Part shown: positions 1 through 8,756 of the stretch, in pieces | Layout of the letters: each line of letters starts with the position of its first letter | How positions within the stretch are numbered: position 1 is the stretch's first letter | From: Niallia sp. NCCP-28 | GTDB lineage: Bacteria; Bacillota; Bacilli; Bacillales; Cytobacillaceae | NCBI RefSeq assembly: GCF_023168165.1 | Contig: NZ_BQYJ01000005.1 | Location: 239,156 to 303,155 of the forward strand | Length of the DNA: 64,000 bases | Direction of reading: 5' to 3' | Made by a program: the position numbers and the translations under genes | Notes under the pieces: model-generated | What the model saw: the letters and a program-made list of their open reading frames with translations, nothing else | Databases searched by the model: none | Told to the model about the DNA's origin: nothing

Positions 1-8
1 CAAATCTC

Positions 9-566
9 TTATAAATTCACATCTACCTTCACTAAACGCTTCTCTCCCTTATTTATCCCGATATATTTTAACGTTTCAGAGGGCGAGTGGTGATGATAAG
101 TTTCCATTAAAATAGAAATAGCAATTCCTTTCCTGTAAGCATGATAGCCAAAGGTTTTTCTCAATGTGTGCATGCCGATTTTCCCTGGAATTCCAACTTC
201 CTTTGCTGCATTATGAATAATTCGATATGCCTGCTGACGAGTAATCGCTTGATCATTCTTCTTTGACTTAAAAAGAAAATCTTCCTCTTTAAAATCATGG
301 TCTTTTAAATACGCTTCTAGTTCAAGGTGTATTCGGTTATTTATATAGTAGGCTTTTTGCCCGTTAGAATCCTGCAAATACAAAAATTCTTTTATTCCAT
401 TCTGGTCTCGTATATCACCGACTTTTAGCGAAAGTAAATCACTCACTCTTATTCCCGTATTAATACCAAAAACAAACAGCAATAAATCTCTTTGTGATTG
501 TTTCTTTAGCATCTCTTTAATCGCATTAATACTTTCAATATCTTTTATAGGGTCGACATATTCCAT
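9..566 (-). CDS. Tyrosine-type site-specific recombinase, catalytic-domain only
   Basis: Phage-integrase family enzyme of 185 residues that would cut and rejoin DNA through a tyrosine intermediate. The catalytic set can be placed: Arg40 (NTGIR), His133 and Arg136 (HTLRK), a His at 159-160 and Tyr168 (LKYIGI). It lacks the N-terminal SAM-like arm-binding domain of full-length integrases, but the catalytic domain itself looks whole. A clear AGGAGG lies at 574-579, so the ATG at 566 is a good start. An inverted repeat TAAGTTA-CA-TAACTTA (583-598) sits just upstream and could be an operator. Substrate sites are unknown, and no prophage or element genes are visible beside it; the left edge of the window cuts the context. 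Confidence 0.88.
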   Translation of the reverse strand: MEYVDPIKDIESINAIKEMLKKQSQRDLLLFVFGINTGIRVSDLLSLKVGDIRDQNGIKEFLYLQDSNGQKAYYINNRIHLELEAYLKDHDFKEEDFLFKSKKNDQAITRQQAYRIIHNAAKEVGIPGKIGMHTLRKTFGYHAYRKGIAISILMETYHHHSPSETLKYIGINKGEKRLVKVDVNL

Positions 567-582
567 CGATTATCCTCCTAAA

Positions 583-598
583 TAAGTTACATAACTTA
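583..598. promoter_or_regulatory. Inverted repeat upstream of the recombinase gene
   Basis: Perfect dyad TAAGTTA-CA-TAACTTA directly upstream of the ribosome binding site of the recombinase. A related half (AATAAGTAAC) follows at about 610. It could be a repressor or autoregulatory site; no binding protein is identified. Confidence 0.4.
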
Positions 599-795
599 AT
601 ATTAACAATAAATAAGTAACATTACAAATAGTAAACATTAAAAAATGATTAAAAAATTCATCATATTCTTATCTTTTTTTATGCAATTTCTTTTAAAAAC
701 CAATAGAAGATTGGCCATAGAGCAGGCAAAAATTTATAATTTAATGATAATTTTTGATATCAGAAATAAACTAAAATTTTCTTATGTTACATAAT

Positions 796-826
796 AAAAA
801 AAAAACCGCTCCTATTTAAAGAGCGG
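796..826 (-). terminator. Rho-independent terminator for selO
   Basis: On the minus strand a CCGCTC/GAGCGG stem with a 9-nt AT loop is followed by about ten U residues. It lies about 180 nt past the selO stop, so the selO message would carry a long 3' tail that includes the antisense of the repeat at 884-973. Confidence 0.8.
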
Positions 827-883
827 AAAAATTATAGATAAAATCCAAAGAGGAAAAATTTCAGGCCGAGAGAAAACATTTGA

Positions 884-973
884 CTTTTGAGGCATGAAGC
901 CTTGTAAGAAGCGGATTTATCACATCCGTACAAGGAGAACAACGAAAAAAGCGAGCGTTTGTCGACAGTCTGA
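884..973. repeat. Dispersed non-coding repeat, family 1, copy A
   Basis: About 90 nt that align with 12029-12132. Both start with CTTTTGAG, then a block ending AGCCTTG, and both end with a long matching block from ACAAGG to ACAG-CTGA. The middle differs by gaps. Not coding in any frame. Confidence 0.65.
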
Positions 974-1003
974 CCACTCCTATTTAACTTTTATATTGAG
1001 TTA

Positions 1004-2467
1004 TTAAGTGCCGCAATATGTTCTATATGGCAAAGTCTCTTTAGATGGCTGAGCGTACTCTATCTGCTCCTTTGTATGTGCGTACGGTTTGGATAGCGCA
1101 TTAAGCAGCCTTTCCATCACATTATAGTCTCCTCTTTCCACCGCAGCTTCTAACGCCTCTTCCACTCGGTGATTCCTTGGAATTACAGCAGGATTGCTGC
1201 TTTTCATCAACAGAGTTCTCTCCTCATCAGACTCTTTTTGCCTTTTAATCCTTTCCTGCCAAAGCTTATGCCACTGAACAAATTCCGGACTTTTAAACAT
1301 CGCTATATCTTTCTGTTCGGCAAAAGTCAATGCAACAAAGACATTTGTATAGTCTGCTCTATATTTCTCCATTATTTTAAGAAGGTTGCTGACAAGATCC
1401 TCATCTGCTGTTTCTTCATTAAATAAACCTAGTTTTCTCCTCATCCCATTAAGCCAATTGGCATAATATATTGAACCATATGCAGATATTTCAGTCTGTG
1501 CTAGTTCTAATGCTTTTTGTTCATCATCACCCAATAATGGCAAGAGACTCTCTGCAAAACGTGCAAGATTCCATCCGCCTATTGAAGGCTGATTGCTATA
1601 GCGATAGCGTCCTTCTCTATCTATCGAACTGAATACTGTGTCTGGATTATACACATCCATAAATGCGCAGGGTCCATAATCAATCGTTTGTCCGCTTATT
1701 GTCATATTATCAGTATTCATTACCCCATGAATAAAGCCAACCAGCTGCCATTTTGCAATAAGGGACGCTTGTTGTTCAATAACTTTCTGAAGCAAAGAAA
1801 GGTAGGGATTCTCTTGCATCTCCAATTCAGGATAATGCCTTCTTATTGTATAATCAGCTAAACTGCGAAGTTCATCGACTGTTCCCCAGTTTGCCCCATA
1901 TTGAAAAGTTCCGACTCGCAAGTGACTGGAAGCTATACGAGTTAAAATGGCACCAGGGAATTCTTTTTCCCGAATAACTGACTCTCCAGTCGTTACTACA
2001 GCTAAGCTGCGAGTTGTTGGAATACCAAGAGCGTGCATCGCTTCACTAATAATATATTCTCTAAGCATAGGTCCAAGCGATGCTCGGCCATCCCCACCTC
2101 GAGAATAGGGCGTTCTCCCTGGACCTTTTAACTGAACATCAACCCGCCTGCCTTTTGGCGTAATTTGTTCCCCAAAAAGAATTGCTCGACCATCTCCCAA
2201 GCGATTAAAATAGCCAAATTGATGCCCTGCGTAAGCCTGCGCAAGCGGAGCAGCCCCTTTTGGAATTTTATTTCCAGAGAATATTGCCGCACCATCCCCA
2301 TTTTGCAGCTCCTCTCGATCCAGTCCAATGGATTCTGCCAATTGATCATTAAATATAACCAGTTTTGGTTCATTCACAGAAGTTGGCAATATGTTTAAAA
2401 AAAATAATGTGGGAAGTTCTGCATAACTATTATCTAAATTCCATCCTGTTATTTTATTTTTTGTCAT
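1004..2467 (-). CDS. selO: SelO/YdiU-family protein adenylyltransferase (AMPylating pseudokinase)
   Basis: The SelO (YdiU, UPF0061) family has an inverted kinase fold that transfers AMP from ATP to Ser/Thr/Tyr of target proteins and is linked to redox stress. The 487 residues match the family length. The hallmark glycine/arginine-rich stretch [16 protein letters not shown] is present around residues 114-129, with [19 protein letters not shown] following, and NTDNM around 250. The C-terminus ends in CGT, so the usual near-terminal cysteine is kept (a selenocysteine in some eukaryotic members). RBS AGAAGGAG precedes the ATG at 2467. The divergent neighbour is the peroxide-scavenging ahpCF operon, which fits an oxidative-stress role but may be chance. 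Confidence 0.93.
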   Translation of the reverse strand: MTKNKITGWNLDNSYAELPTLFFLNILPTSVNEPKLVIFNDQLAESIGLDREELQNGDGAAIFSGNKIPKGAAPLAQAYAGHQFGYFNRLGDGRAILFGEQITPKGRRVDVQLKGPGRTPYSRGGDGRASLGPMLREYIISEAMHALGIPTTRSLAVVTTGESVIREKEFPGAILTRIASSHLRVGTFQYGANWGTVDELRSLADYTIRRHYPELEMQENPYLSLLQKVIEQQASLIAKWQLVGFIHGVMNTDNMTISGQTIDYGPCAFMDVYNPDTVFSSIDREGRYRYSNQPSIGGWNLARFAESLLPLLGDDEQKALELAQTEISAYGSIYYANWLNGMRRKLGLFNEETADEDLVSNLLKIMEKYRADYTNVFVALTFAEQKDIAMFKSPEFVQWHKLWQERIKRQKESDEERTLLMKSSNPAVIPRNHRVEEALEAAVERGDYNVMERLLNALSKPYAHTKEQIEYAQPSKETLPYRTYCGT

Positions 2468-2879
2468 AATTTCTCCTTCTCTGTATTCGTTCTAAAAATA
2501 AACAAATTCATTTTCACCCTACATTCTAATCTTTAATAATGTCCGCTTTCTAATGTTTATTATACAATTTCTAGATAGAATTCAAATGGAGGAGCATTTT
2601 GAAAACAAGAAGGACATGAGGTTATTTAAGATGTAATACCGTAGATAAAGGGAGAATAATATCAACTGATTTTAGCATAGAAGCTAACTAATAGGATAAA
2701 GTAATACATGCCTCCACTTTTTCTGTCTATTCTTTTGCATATAAATTTTTATCTATAATAATATTAACTAATGTAAAAACACTAGTTAATTGAGAAATAG
2801 TAATATTAATTGAAAATTTTATTTTGCAATAAATATTTTCTTTTATCTCTTTTAATAATTATCAAACAATCTGTAGCTA

Positions 2880-2894
2880 ACATAATTATTATAA
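2880..2894. promoter_or_regulatory. PerR-like box, upstream copy
   Basis: ACATAATTATTATAA matches 12 of the 14 defined positions of the PerR box TTATAATNATTATAA. It lies about 55 bp upstream of the ahpC -35. The AT-rich background makes chance matches likelier than usual. Confidence 0.45.
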
Positions 2895-2947
2895 ATATAA
2901 ATTCAATATAACTGTAGCAATAAATCGTAAAAAATTGAGCATTATCC

Positions 2948-2976
2948 TTGACAAAATAATAAGGTTTATATAATAA
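2948..2976 (+). promoter_or_regulatory. Sigma-A promoter of ahpCF
   Basis: TTGACA at 2948-2953 is followed by overlapping -10 candidates, TATAAT (2969-2974, 15-bp spacer) and TAATAA (2971-2976, 17-bp spacer). It would give a leader of roughly 95 nt before ahpC. Confidence 0.7.
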
Positions 2977-2987
2977 TTAATTTTGAA

Positions 2988-3002
2988 TTAGAATTATTAT
3001 TA
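2988..3002. promoter_or_regulatory. PerR-like box at the ahpC transcription start
   Basis: TTAGAATTATTATTA matches 12 of 14 defined positions of the PerR consensus and sits just downstream of the -10, where a repressor would block initiation. ahpCF is a known PerR target in Bacillus, so the placement supports function. Confidence 0.6.
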
Positions 3003-3078
3003 GTTATTTATAGTTTTGGCAATATGTCTAAAACTATCTATTTTATAAAACTCAACACATACTTAGGAGGAATTAATT

Positions 3079-3642
3079 ATGTCTTTAATTGGAAAAGAAG
3101 TACAACCATTCAAAGCATCTGCTTACCATAACGGTGAATTTATTGACATTACAGAAGAAAGCCTAAAAGGACAATGGAGCATTTTCTGCTTCTATCCAGC
3201 AGATTTTACATTTGTTTGCCCTACAGAACTTGAAGATCTTCAAAACCAATATGCAGCTCTTAAAGATCTTGGAGTAGAAGTTTATTCTGTTTCAACTGAC
3301 ACTCATTTTACCCATAAAGCATGGCATGATCACTCAGAAGCTATCGGCAAAATCGAATATGTTATGATTGGCGATCCTTCCCAAAAAATCTCTCGCAACT
3401 TCGATGTACTAGACGAAGAAGAAGGCCTTGCTGATCGCGGTACATTCATCATTGATCCAGATGGCGTTATTCAAACAGTTGAAATCAACGCTGGCGGTAT
3501 CGGCCGTGACGCAAGCACTCTTGTTAATAAAGTTAAAGCAGCACAATATGTTCGCAACAATCCAGGGGAAGTTTGTCCAGCGAAATGGCAAGAAGGTTCT
3601 GCAACACTTAAACCTAGCCTAGACCTTGTAGGAAAAATTTAA
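3079..3642 (+). CDS. ahpC: Alkyl hydroperoxide reductase subunit C (2-Cys peroxiredoxin)
   Basis: Cytosolic AhpC1-type peroxiredoxin that reduces H2O2 and organic hydroperoxides and is recycled by AhpF. The 187 residues are the family length. Peroxidatic Cys47 lies in FVCPTE and resolving Cys166 in EVCPAKW. RBS AGGAGG at 3065-3070 fits the ATG. ahpF follows after 12 nt with its own RBS, so the two form an operon driven by the promoter at 2948. PerR-like boxes flank that promoter, so induction by peroxide is expected. Confidence 0.97.
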   Translation: MSLIGKEVQPFKASAYHNGEFIDITEESLKGQWSIFCFYPADFTFVCPTELEDLQNQYAALKDLGVEVYSVSTDTHFTHKAWHDHSEAIGKIEYVMIGDPSQKISRNFDVLDEEEGLADRGTFIIDPDGVIQTVEINAGGIGRDASTLVNKVKAAQYVRNNPGEVCPAKWQEGSATLKPSLDLVGKI

Positions 3643-3654
3643 GGAGTGCTATAA

Positions 3655-5184
3655 ATGCTACTGGATACAGAGATAAAAGCACAATTAAACCAATATCTTC
3701 AACTAATGGAAGGCGATATAGTACTTAAGGTAAGCGCAGGTTCCGATGAGGTTTCTCGTGATATGCTGGCTCTAGTAGATGAATTAGCCACTATGTCCTC
3801 AAAAATTAAAGTGGAGAATACACAGCTGCAAAGAACACCAAGCTTTAGTGTAAATCGCATTGGCGAAGACACTGGCGTAACATTTGCTGGTATTCCTCTT
3901 GGACATGAATTCACTTCATTAGTATTGGCACTGCTGCAAGTAAGCGGCAGACCTCCGAAGGTTGATCAAAAAGTAATTGATCAAATTAAAAATATTAAAG
4001 GCGAATATCATTTTGAATCTTATATTAGTTTGAGTTGCCACAACTGTCCTGATGTTGTACAAGCATTAAATTTAATGAGCATTCTTAATCATGGCATTAC
4101 ACATACCATGATTGATGGTGCAGCTTTTAAAGAAGAGGTAGAAAGCAAAAACATCATGGCAGTGCCAACAGTATTCCTAAACGGGGAATCATTTGGCAGC
4201 GGACGTATGTCAGTAGAAGAAATCCTTGCTAAAATAGGCAATGCTCCAGATGCCTCAGAGTTTTCTGATAAGGATCCCTTCGATGTGCTTGTAGTCGGCG
4301 GCGGACCTGCTGGTGCAAGTGCAGCTATCTACGCAGCGCGCAAAGGTATTCGTACAGGAATTGTAGCTGAACGCTTTGGCGGTCAAATTATGGATACCAT
4401 GAGCATTGAGAACTTTATCAGCATGAAATATACAGAAGGCCCTAAACTCGCAGCAAGTCTTGAAGAACATGTAAAAGAGTACGATATTGATGTAATGAAT
4501 TTACAGCGCGCCAAAAGCCTGGAAAAGAAAGATCTTATCGAGATTGAACTAGAAAACGGTGCTGTTCTAAAGAGTAAAGCTGTAATTCTTTCAACCGGTG
4601 CTCGCTGGCGTAATGTTGGTGTACCTGGTGAAGCAGAATTCAAAAATAAGGGTGTAGCATACTGCCCTCATTGTGATGGTCCATTATTCGCCGGAAAACA
4701 TGTAGCTGTTATCGGCGGCGGTAATTCTGGTGTTGAGGCAGCAATTGATTTAGCTGGCATTGTAAAACATGTAACAATTCTTGAGTTTGCATCAGAGCTT
4801 AAAGCCGATTCTGTACTGCAAGAGCGTCTTTACAGTCTGCCAAATGCAACTGTTCTAAAGAATGTTCAAACAAAAGAAATTACTGGAACTGATAAAGTAA
4901 ATGGTATTTCCTATATAGACCGCAACACAGAAGAAGTCCATCATATTGAACTAGAAGGTATATTCGTTCAAATTGGCCTTGTACCAAATACTGATTGGTT
5001 AGGCGACACAGTTGAACGTACTAGAACCGGTGAGATTGTAGTAGACAAACACGGCGCAACAAACGTACCTGGAGTGTTTGCGGCAGGAGACTGTACAAAT
5101 AGTCCTTATAAACAGATTATTATTTCTATGGGATCAGGCGCAACTGCATCTTTAGGTGCCTTCGATTATCTAATTAGAAATTAA
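3655..5184 (+). CDS. ahpF: Alkyl hydroperoxide reductase subunit F (AhpC reductase)
   Basis: Flavoprotein of 509 residues that passes electrons from NADH through FAD and two disulfides to AhpC. The N-terminal tandem thioredoxin-fold domain carries Cys128-Cys131 (CHNC). The thioredoxin-reductase part has an FAD-binding [10 protein letters not shown] at about 215-224, the active disulfide Cys337-Cys340 (CPHC), an NADH-binding [10 protein letters not shown] at about 354-363, and a C-terminal FAD motif [17 protein letters not shown] overlaps the end of ahpC. A perfect 12-bp hairpin follows at 5203-5230. Confidence 0.97.
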   Translation: MLLDTEIKAQLNQYLQLMEGDIVLKVSAGSDEVSRDMLALVDELATMSSKIKVENTQLQRTPSFSVNRIGEDTGVTFAGIPLGHEFTSLVLALLQVSGRPPKVDQKVIDQIKNIKGEYHFESYISLSCHNCPDVVQALNLMSILNHGITHTMIDGAAFKEEVESKNIMAVPTVFLNGESFGSGRMSVEEILAKIGNAPDASEFSDKDPFDVLVVGGGPAGASAAIYAARKGIRTGIVAERFGGQIMDTMSIENFISMKYTEGPKLAASLEEHVKEYDIDVMNLQRAKSLEKKDLIEIELENGAVLKSKAVILSTGARWRNVGVPGEAEFKNKGVAYCPHCDGPLFAGKHVAVIGGGNSGVEAAIDLAGIVKHVTILEFASELKADSVLQERLYSLPNATVLKNVQTKEITGTDKVNGISYIDRNTEEVHHIELEGIFVQIGLVPNTDWLGDTVERTRTGEIVVDKHGATNVPGVFAAGDCTNSPYKQIIISMGSGATASLGAFDYLIRN

Positions 5185-5202
5185 ATATTGATTGGAATAA
5201 GA

Positions 5203-5230
5203 GAAAGCCGCTTTTAATAAAGCGGCTTTC
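5203..5230 (+). terminator. Hairpin after ahpF
   Basis: Perfect 12-bp stem GAAAGCCGCTTT/AAAGCGGCTTTC with a 4-nt loop, 19 nt after the ahpF stop. There is no clean U-tract after it, so it may act as a 3' stability hairpin as much as a terminator. Confidence 0.65.
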
Positions 5231-5257
5231 AGACTGTAGACTGCTTGATTCCTAACC

Positions 5258-5364
5258 TTAATAAACTAATTCCTTCTCATAATTCTTTACATGAAATAAA
5301 TGTAATCGATTCTTTCCAGTCCGTTTCACTTTATATAATGCTTCATCAGCTAAATTAAGTTTTT
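5258..5364 (-). pseudogene. C-terminal remnant of a GGDEF (diguanylate cyclase) gene
   Basis: Read on the minus strand, this stretch translates without a stop into the end of a GGDEF domain: NLADEALYKVKRTGKNRLHL, followed by 13 more residues and TAA at 5258-5260. ADEALYxxKxxGKNR is the recognised C-terminal signature of GGDEF domains. Upstream on that strand the frame dissolves and the mobile-looking repeat at 5398-5555 begins about 30 bp further on. No GGDEF core or start remains, so this is a dead fragment. Confidence 0.8.
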
Positions 5365-5397
5365 GACCTTTATTTTACTATACCAAGCTACTCTATT

Positions 5398-5555
5398 ATT
5401 AAGGCTGTTTTTGTAAATTTTATTGTTTTTAACAGAAAAAAATAGAAGAAATAGTTTTAGTAAATGTAATGCTCGATGCTTGCTCATGGAAAGCAAAGCG
5501 TATTACGTCTGCTTGTTTAAAAGTAGCAATCTTTTAGAAAACAGCCATTATTAAA
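5398..5555. repeat. MITE-like element, family 2, copy 1
   Basis: About 158 bp bounded by inverted ends: TTATTAAGGCTGTTTTTGTA on the left and, on the opposite strand, TTAATAATGGCTGTTTTCTA on the right. It has no open frame. Its left ~33 bp and right ~36 bp align with 42148-42346 in the same orientation. It looks like an old non-autonomous element that landed near the GGDEF remnant. Confidence 0.65.
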
Positions 5556-5679
5556 AATAACCTCTTTTTCTTCTCCTATTTTATAACTCTTAATAAAAAA
5601 ACTGTTATACAACAAAATTCTCCTACTAATCATTAATTTTTTACTAATAAAAAAAGATACAGCTTTTCTGTACCTTTCC
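5556..5679. other. AT-rich tail region between repeat and next gene
   Basis: Short gene-free segment that completes the gap 5185-5679. It contains only the terminator of the minus-strand ATPase/wHTH gene at 5649-5674. Confidence 0.5.
5649..5674 (-). terminator. Terminator of the GHKL/wHTH gene
   Basis: On the minus strand GGTACAG-(loop)-CTGTATC is followed by seven U residues, a few nt after the stop at 5680-5682. Confidence 0.75.
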
Positions 5680-7200
5680 TTACTTCTTAATAATAATATA
5701 AGCCTGTTTTGGATGGTTTGGCTGATTAGGATATTTGAGCCTAATTTTCCCTTTATCTAATAACTTGGCCAAATAATTATTTCTTAAGCCATCAGGAGTT
5801 CTTGCTAATAAGCGTGCTAATTCTCTTAACATAAGAGGCTTCTGACTACAAAGATTTATTACAATATCTTCCATCACACTTGGAGACAAGCGTTTTTTCC
5901 TTCTAGCAAGTTCTGATATTTCCCATAATTTTTTATCCATTTCTTCTGAGGGAGATTCGTTTATTTTCTCTTCTGGAAGATCCTTTGTCGAATGACTCGC
6001 TACTATTTCCGCCAGTTCATGAACATCACTCTCGTCTTCACTATTATAGGAGTTCACTATGTCGTCAAAAGGTGACATTATACTATCATCTAACTCATTT
6101 TCATTATTACCGGAGCCCTTCTCTTTATTATAGGAGTTGTTACCGCTATTTAAGGAGTTCAGTTCGTTACTATAGGAGTTAAACTCTTTATTATAGGAGT
6201 TGTTACCGCTATTTAAGGAGTTTACTATATTATTACAGGAGTTCGCCTCACTATTCAAGGAGTTCGATTCGTTACTATAGGAGTTGTCTAGATCGTCAAA
6301 ATTCGACATCATTAACTCCTCTTCACTAGAAAATAAAAAAAGGTTATTTTCCTTTTCTCTGGTTTCTTCTTCGCTGATTCCCTTTTGATTCACATATAAC
6401 CTAAGAATAGTACGCTCGAGCCCTGACTCTTTTATAAAATCAAAAGAACCGTCCCCGCCATAATGTTCCCATAATTCTTTAGTGCTTTTTAGGCTAGATC
6501 CCGTTCTTTTACAAAGACCAATTAAAATAAACATTTTAAAAAGGTTAGGGTTACGCAGATTACTTACATTGCCTTCTAATGCTTGCTCTAAAGGTATACG
6601 CAGAAGACCTGGATTGGAAAATTGAAATAAATCTGCTTTTTTTTCAATCACAATGCCCCCTTCTCCATAATAATCAGCATGAACTAACGCATTGATTAAT
6701 GGTTCCTGCAGACAAAATAGAGCGCTTATTTCCTCAGCAGGGGTAAAATGAGCATTCTGATACAAATTATTAAAATTAGCCTTTAGCTCTACATGGGCTT
6801 TGAAATAAAAATCAAATATATTCCCTGACCAAGTTCCATCCTGTGAAGTAAAACGTTTGGACCAGTTATCAGCTATCTTTTCTCCTAAGACTTCTCTATA
6901 TTCAAGAAAAAATTGCGGCAATACCTCCGTAATAATCCTTTCTTCACTAAACATCAATAAACCAGCAAGAGTTAAACCTTCCTGATTGGTGTTTCTTACC
7001 TTTCCCCATGCACCAATTTTATATAAAAACTCTTTTATTTCTAATCCATTCCAAGGATGACTAGGATTAATCGTTGAAAATTCCCCTCGATATTTTTTAA
7101 TAGATTCGAAATTCAGTTCATTGATCCCATAATATTCTAAGATTACATTATCTTGCGGAACAGATGAATAATCAGGTGGATGATGTATATTCACGTTCAA
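5680..7200 (-). CDS. GHKL-ATPase/winged-helix protein of the COG2865 type, lacking the AlbA_2 domain
   Basis: Residues 15-290 match the part of COG2865-type predicted regulators that follows the Schlafen/AlbA_2 domain: TLAGLLMFSE at 77-86, an ATP-binding N-box (EPLINALVHADYYG, residues 166-179), FSNPG (194-198) and RNPNLF (216-221). Residues 305-367 are nine 7-residue units of the form xNSxNxx, a flexible linker. Residues 440-506 look like a C-terminal winged helix (MLRELARLLARTPDGLRNN). The usual N-terminal AlbA_2 (Schlafen-like) domain is absent and is not found upstream. The start is TTG (RBS GAGGGG 5 nt away) or the GTG two codons on. Partner and role are unknown; relatives are called regulators or appear in defence and mobile loci. 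Confidence 0.75.
   Translation of the reverse strand: MNVNIHHPPDYSSVPQDNVILEYYGINELNFESIKKYRGEFSTINPSHPWNGLEIKEFLYKIGAWGKVRNTNQEGLTLAGLLMFSEERIITEVLPQFFLEYREVLGEKIADNWSKRFTSQDGTWSGNIFDFYFKAHVELKANFNNLYQNAHFTPAEEISALFCLQEPLINALVHADYYGEGGIVIEKKADLFQFSNPGLLRIPLEQALEGNVSNLRNPNLFKMFILIGLCKRTGSSLKSTKELWEHYGGDGSFDFIKESGLERTILRLYVNQKGISEEETREKENNLFLFSSEEELMMSNFDDLDNSYSNESNSLNSEANSCNNIVNSLNSGNNSYNKEFNSYSNELNSLNSGNNSYNKEKGSGNNENELDDSIMSPFDDIVNSYNSEDESDVHELAEIVASHSTKDLPEEKINESPSEEMDKKLWEISELARRKKRLSPSVMEDIVINLCSQKPLMLRELARLLARTPDGLRNNYLAKLLDKGKIRLKYPNQPNHPKQAYIIIKK
6100..6288. repeat. 21-bp coding tandem repeat in the linker of the ATPase/wHTH gene
   Basis: Nine 21-bp units encode xNS(Y/L/C)(N/S)xx. 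Within them a 39-bp block at 6121-6159 recurs without a mismatch at 6184-6222, a 63-bp (three-unit) period. The exact identity shows recent duplication by slippage or recombination. Loss or gain of units keeps the reading frame. Confidence 0.9.
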
Positions 7201-7531
7201 TCGCCCCTCTTATACTCGATTTATATCTATCTTTTGATTATTCTTATTCTACCATCTTTTGTCTAGTTCTTCCCTCCTTTATAGGATAAGTAACATTTTC
7301 CATTAAAAGCATCGCTAAAACAGCTTATTCAAAATAGTAGAAAATAAGTTTTTTTAATATATCAACATAATAACTGAATACTATTTTCTCTTATACTATT
7401 ATTATGTTTCTATGCATAAAAAATACATATTTATACTTTCGTTAGTTCTTTTACCTATTGTTAAGCTATTTTTAAATGAAAGAAAATGTGATTTTAATAT
7501 TCGCTTTCCTATCACTTCTTTATTAAAGCGC

Positions 7532-7570
7532 ATAACTAAATAGACCTTTGGAAAAGGCCTATTTAGTTAT
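7532..7570 (-). terminator. Long hairpin downstream of the small gene
   Basis: ATAACTAAATAG with its complement, plus an inner CCTTT/AAAGG after a single mismatch, gives a stem of about 17 bp. No strong U-tract follows on either strand. Its place about 60 nt past the stop of the 38-residue frame suggests a 3'-end hairpin. Confidence 0.5.
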
Positions 7571-7631
7571 ATATATTATGAGTTTTTTTAACATTTTTTT
7601 CATATCCTGCAAAAACAAATTCTATATTAGA

Positions 7632-7748
7632 TTATTCATCGAATGTCCTCTGTATGGAGACAATCCTTCTTTCATCCAAATTAAAAATCAAAGTGGCGTG
7701 CTTTTCCACGATATCATTCATACTCAAACTAGATTTTCTCACCAACAT
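7632..7748 (-). CDS. Possible small protein of 38 residues, FbpB-like
   Basis: A minus-strand frame starting MLVRKSSLSMNDIVEK and ending IVSIQRTFDE. Its layout (basic start, S-x-x-x-(I/L)-V early, then I-x-x-I and a terminal acidic stretch) resembles the small Fur-regulated FbpB proteins of Bacillus, but the match is loose and key Asn-Lys residues of that family differ. AAGGAG lies 14 nt upstream and GGGA 5 nt upstream of the ATG. A long hairpin follows. A Fur box is not convincing. It may instead be a chance frame or a decayed relative. Confidence 0.4.
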   Translation of the reverse strand: MLVRKSSLSMNDIVEKHATLIFNLDERRIVSIQRTFDE

Positions 7749-7844
7749 ATTTTCCCATTTATCTCCTTCATAACTAAATATACTTACCCTAAAAAAAGCT
7801 AGAAATAAAACATCATTCTCAGATTCCTTTTTTAAAACTCTATC

Positions 7845-8756
7845 TCATGATACATAGAAATTTATAATCTGCTTAAGCTCTTCCAAATACACTTTAGCCA
7901 TTCTGCTCAATTGCGTTTTTTTATGCACCACCCAGCCAACTGTAATAATTTCTCCTTCTTCAAGTGGAACAGATACAATATTGGAGCCATTTAAATCTGA
8001 ACTTAAAATGCCAGTAGATATTGTATAGCCGTTCAATCCGATCAGTAAGTTAAATAGAGTGGCCCGATCACTGACCTGGATGCTTTTTTTGCTGGGAATC
8101 GTGCTAAAAATCTCTTCTGAGTAATAAAACGAATTAAACTCTCCTTGTTCAAAATTAAGCCTAGGATAATCCTCTAAATCTTCTAAAGTAACAGATTTTC
8201 TTTTTGAAAGCGGATTCTGATCACTCACAAAGATATGCGGAGCCGCTTTAAAAAGCACATGAAAATCTAATCCCTCTTCTTTCAATAGCTGCAGCATTAC
8301 TTTTTCATTAAAGGAACTAACGTATAAAATACCAATTTCACTGCGTAAATTCTTGACATCTTCTATAATTTCATAGGTTCTGGTTTCTCTCATAGTAAAT
8401 TGATATTTATCTCCCCCATGCTTTTTTATCATTTCTACAAATGCATTTACAGCAAATGCATAATGCTGTGTAGAAATAGAAAATAATTGCTGAGAGGGAA
8501 TCGTATTAAAGTATCGACGCTCTAATAGTTCAACTTGTTCTACTACCTGCCTGGCATATCCAAGAAACTCGGCTCCATCTGGCGAAAGTGTAATGCCTGT
8601 GGATGTGCGAGTAAAAATAGTAATGCCTATTTCTTTTTCCAGTTCTTTTATTGCCTTTGATAAACTAGGTTGTGATATGTATAATCTGCGTGCAGCCTCA
8701 TTAATAGAGCCACACATGACAACTTCAATAACATATCTTAGTTGATGCAACTTCAT
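7845..8756 (-). CDS. LysR-family transcriptional regulator
   Basis: 303 residues. The N-terminal winged helix (residues 1-60) shows the LysR pattern LRYVIEVVMCGSINEAARRL followed by SQPSLSKAIKELEKEIG. The rest is the periplasmic-binding-like effector domain, typical of the CysB/CysL-like branch. It is divergent from the MetE-like/MFS pair at 9019-11547, the usual arrangement for a LysR activator and its target. A palindrome at 8907-8933 in the shared promoter gap is the likely binding site. The effector is not known; a methylated or aromatic compound is an inference from the neighbours. Confidence 0.9.
   Translation of the reverse strand: MKLHQLRYVIEVVMCGSINEAARRLYISQPSLSKAIKELEKEIGITIFTRTSTGITLSPDGAEFLGYARQVVEQVELLERRYFNTIPSQQLFSISTQHYAFAVNAFVEMIKKHGGDKYQFTMRETRTYEIIEDVKNLRSEIGILYVSSFNEKVMLQLLKEEGLDFHVLFKAAPHIFVSDQNPLSKRKSVTLEDLEDYPRLNFEQGEFNSFYYSEEIFSTIPSKKSIQVSDRATLFNLLIGLNGYTISTGILSSDLNGSNIVSVPLEEGEIITVGWVVHKKTQLSRMAKVYLEELKQIINFYVS

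Larger units (their letters stand above)
599..1003. other. Gene-free gap between recombinase and selO
   Basis: AT-rich stretch with no credible gene. It holds a minus-strand terminator (796-826) and one diverged copy of a dispersed repeat (884-973). The part from 600 to 795 shows nothing beyond A/T runs. Confidence 0.6.
2468..3078. other. Long intergenic region upstream of ahpC
   Basis: About 610 bp between divergent selO and ahpC, extremely AT-rich. I see no gene in it. It carries the ahpC promoter and two PerR-like boxes, annotated separately. A short RBS-like GGAGGAG near 2590 is followed by only a few codons and is not a gene. Confidence 0.6.
7201..7844. other. Gap between the ATPase/wHTH gene and the LysR gene
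   Basis: Holds the upstream region of the minus-strand ATPase gene, a perfect hairpin (7532-7570) and one probable small gene (7632-7748). The 84-codon plus-strand frame across 7548-7802 has no RBS, overlaps the hairpin and is not believed. Confidence 0.5.

Noticed and set aside
2749..2773. A further PerR-box-like AT sequence (CTATAATAATATTAA)
   Set aside because: Only 11 of 14 positions match in very AT-rich DNA and it is too far from the promoter.
7548..7802. Plus-strand frame of 84 codons between the ATPase gene and the LysR gene
   Set aside because: No RBS, begins inside a strong hairpin, composition not protein-like, and it is antisense to a better small-gene candidate.
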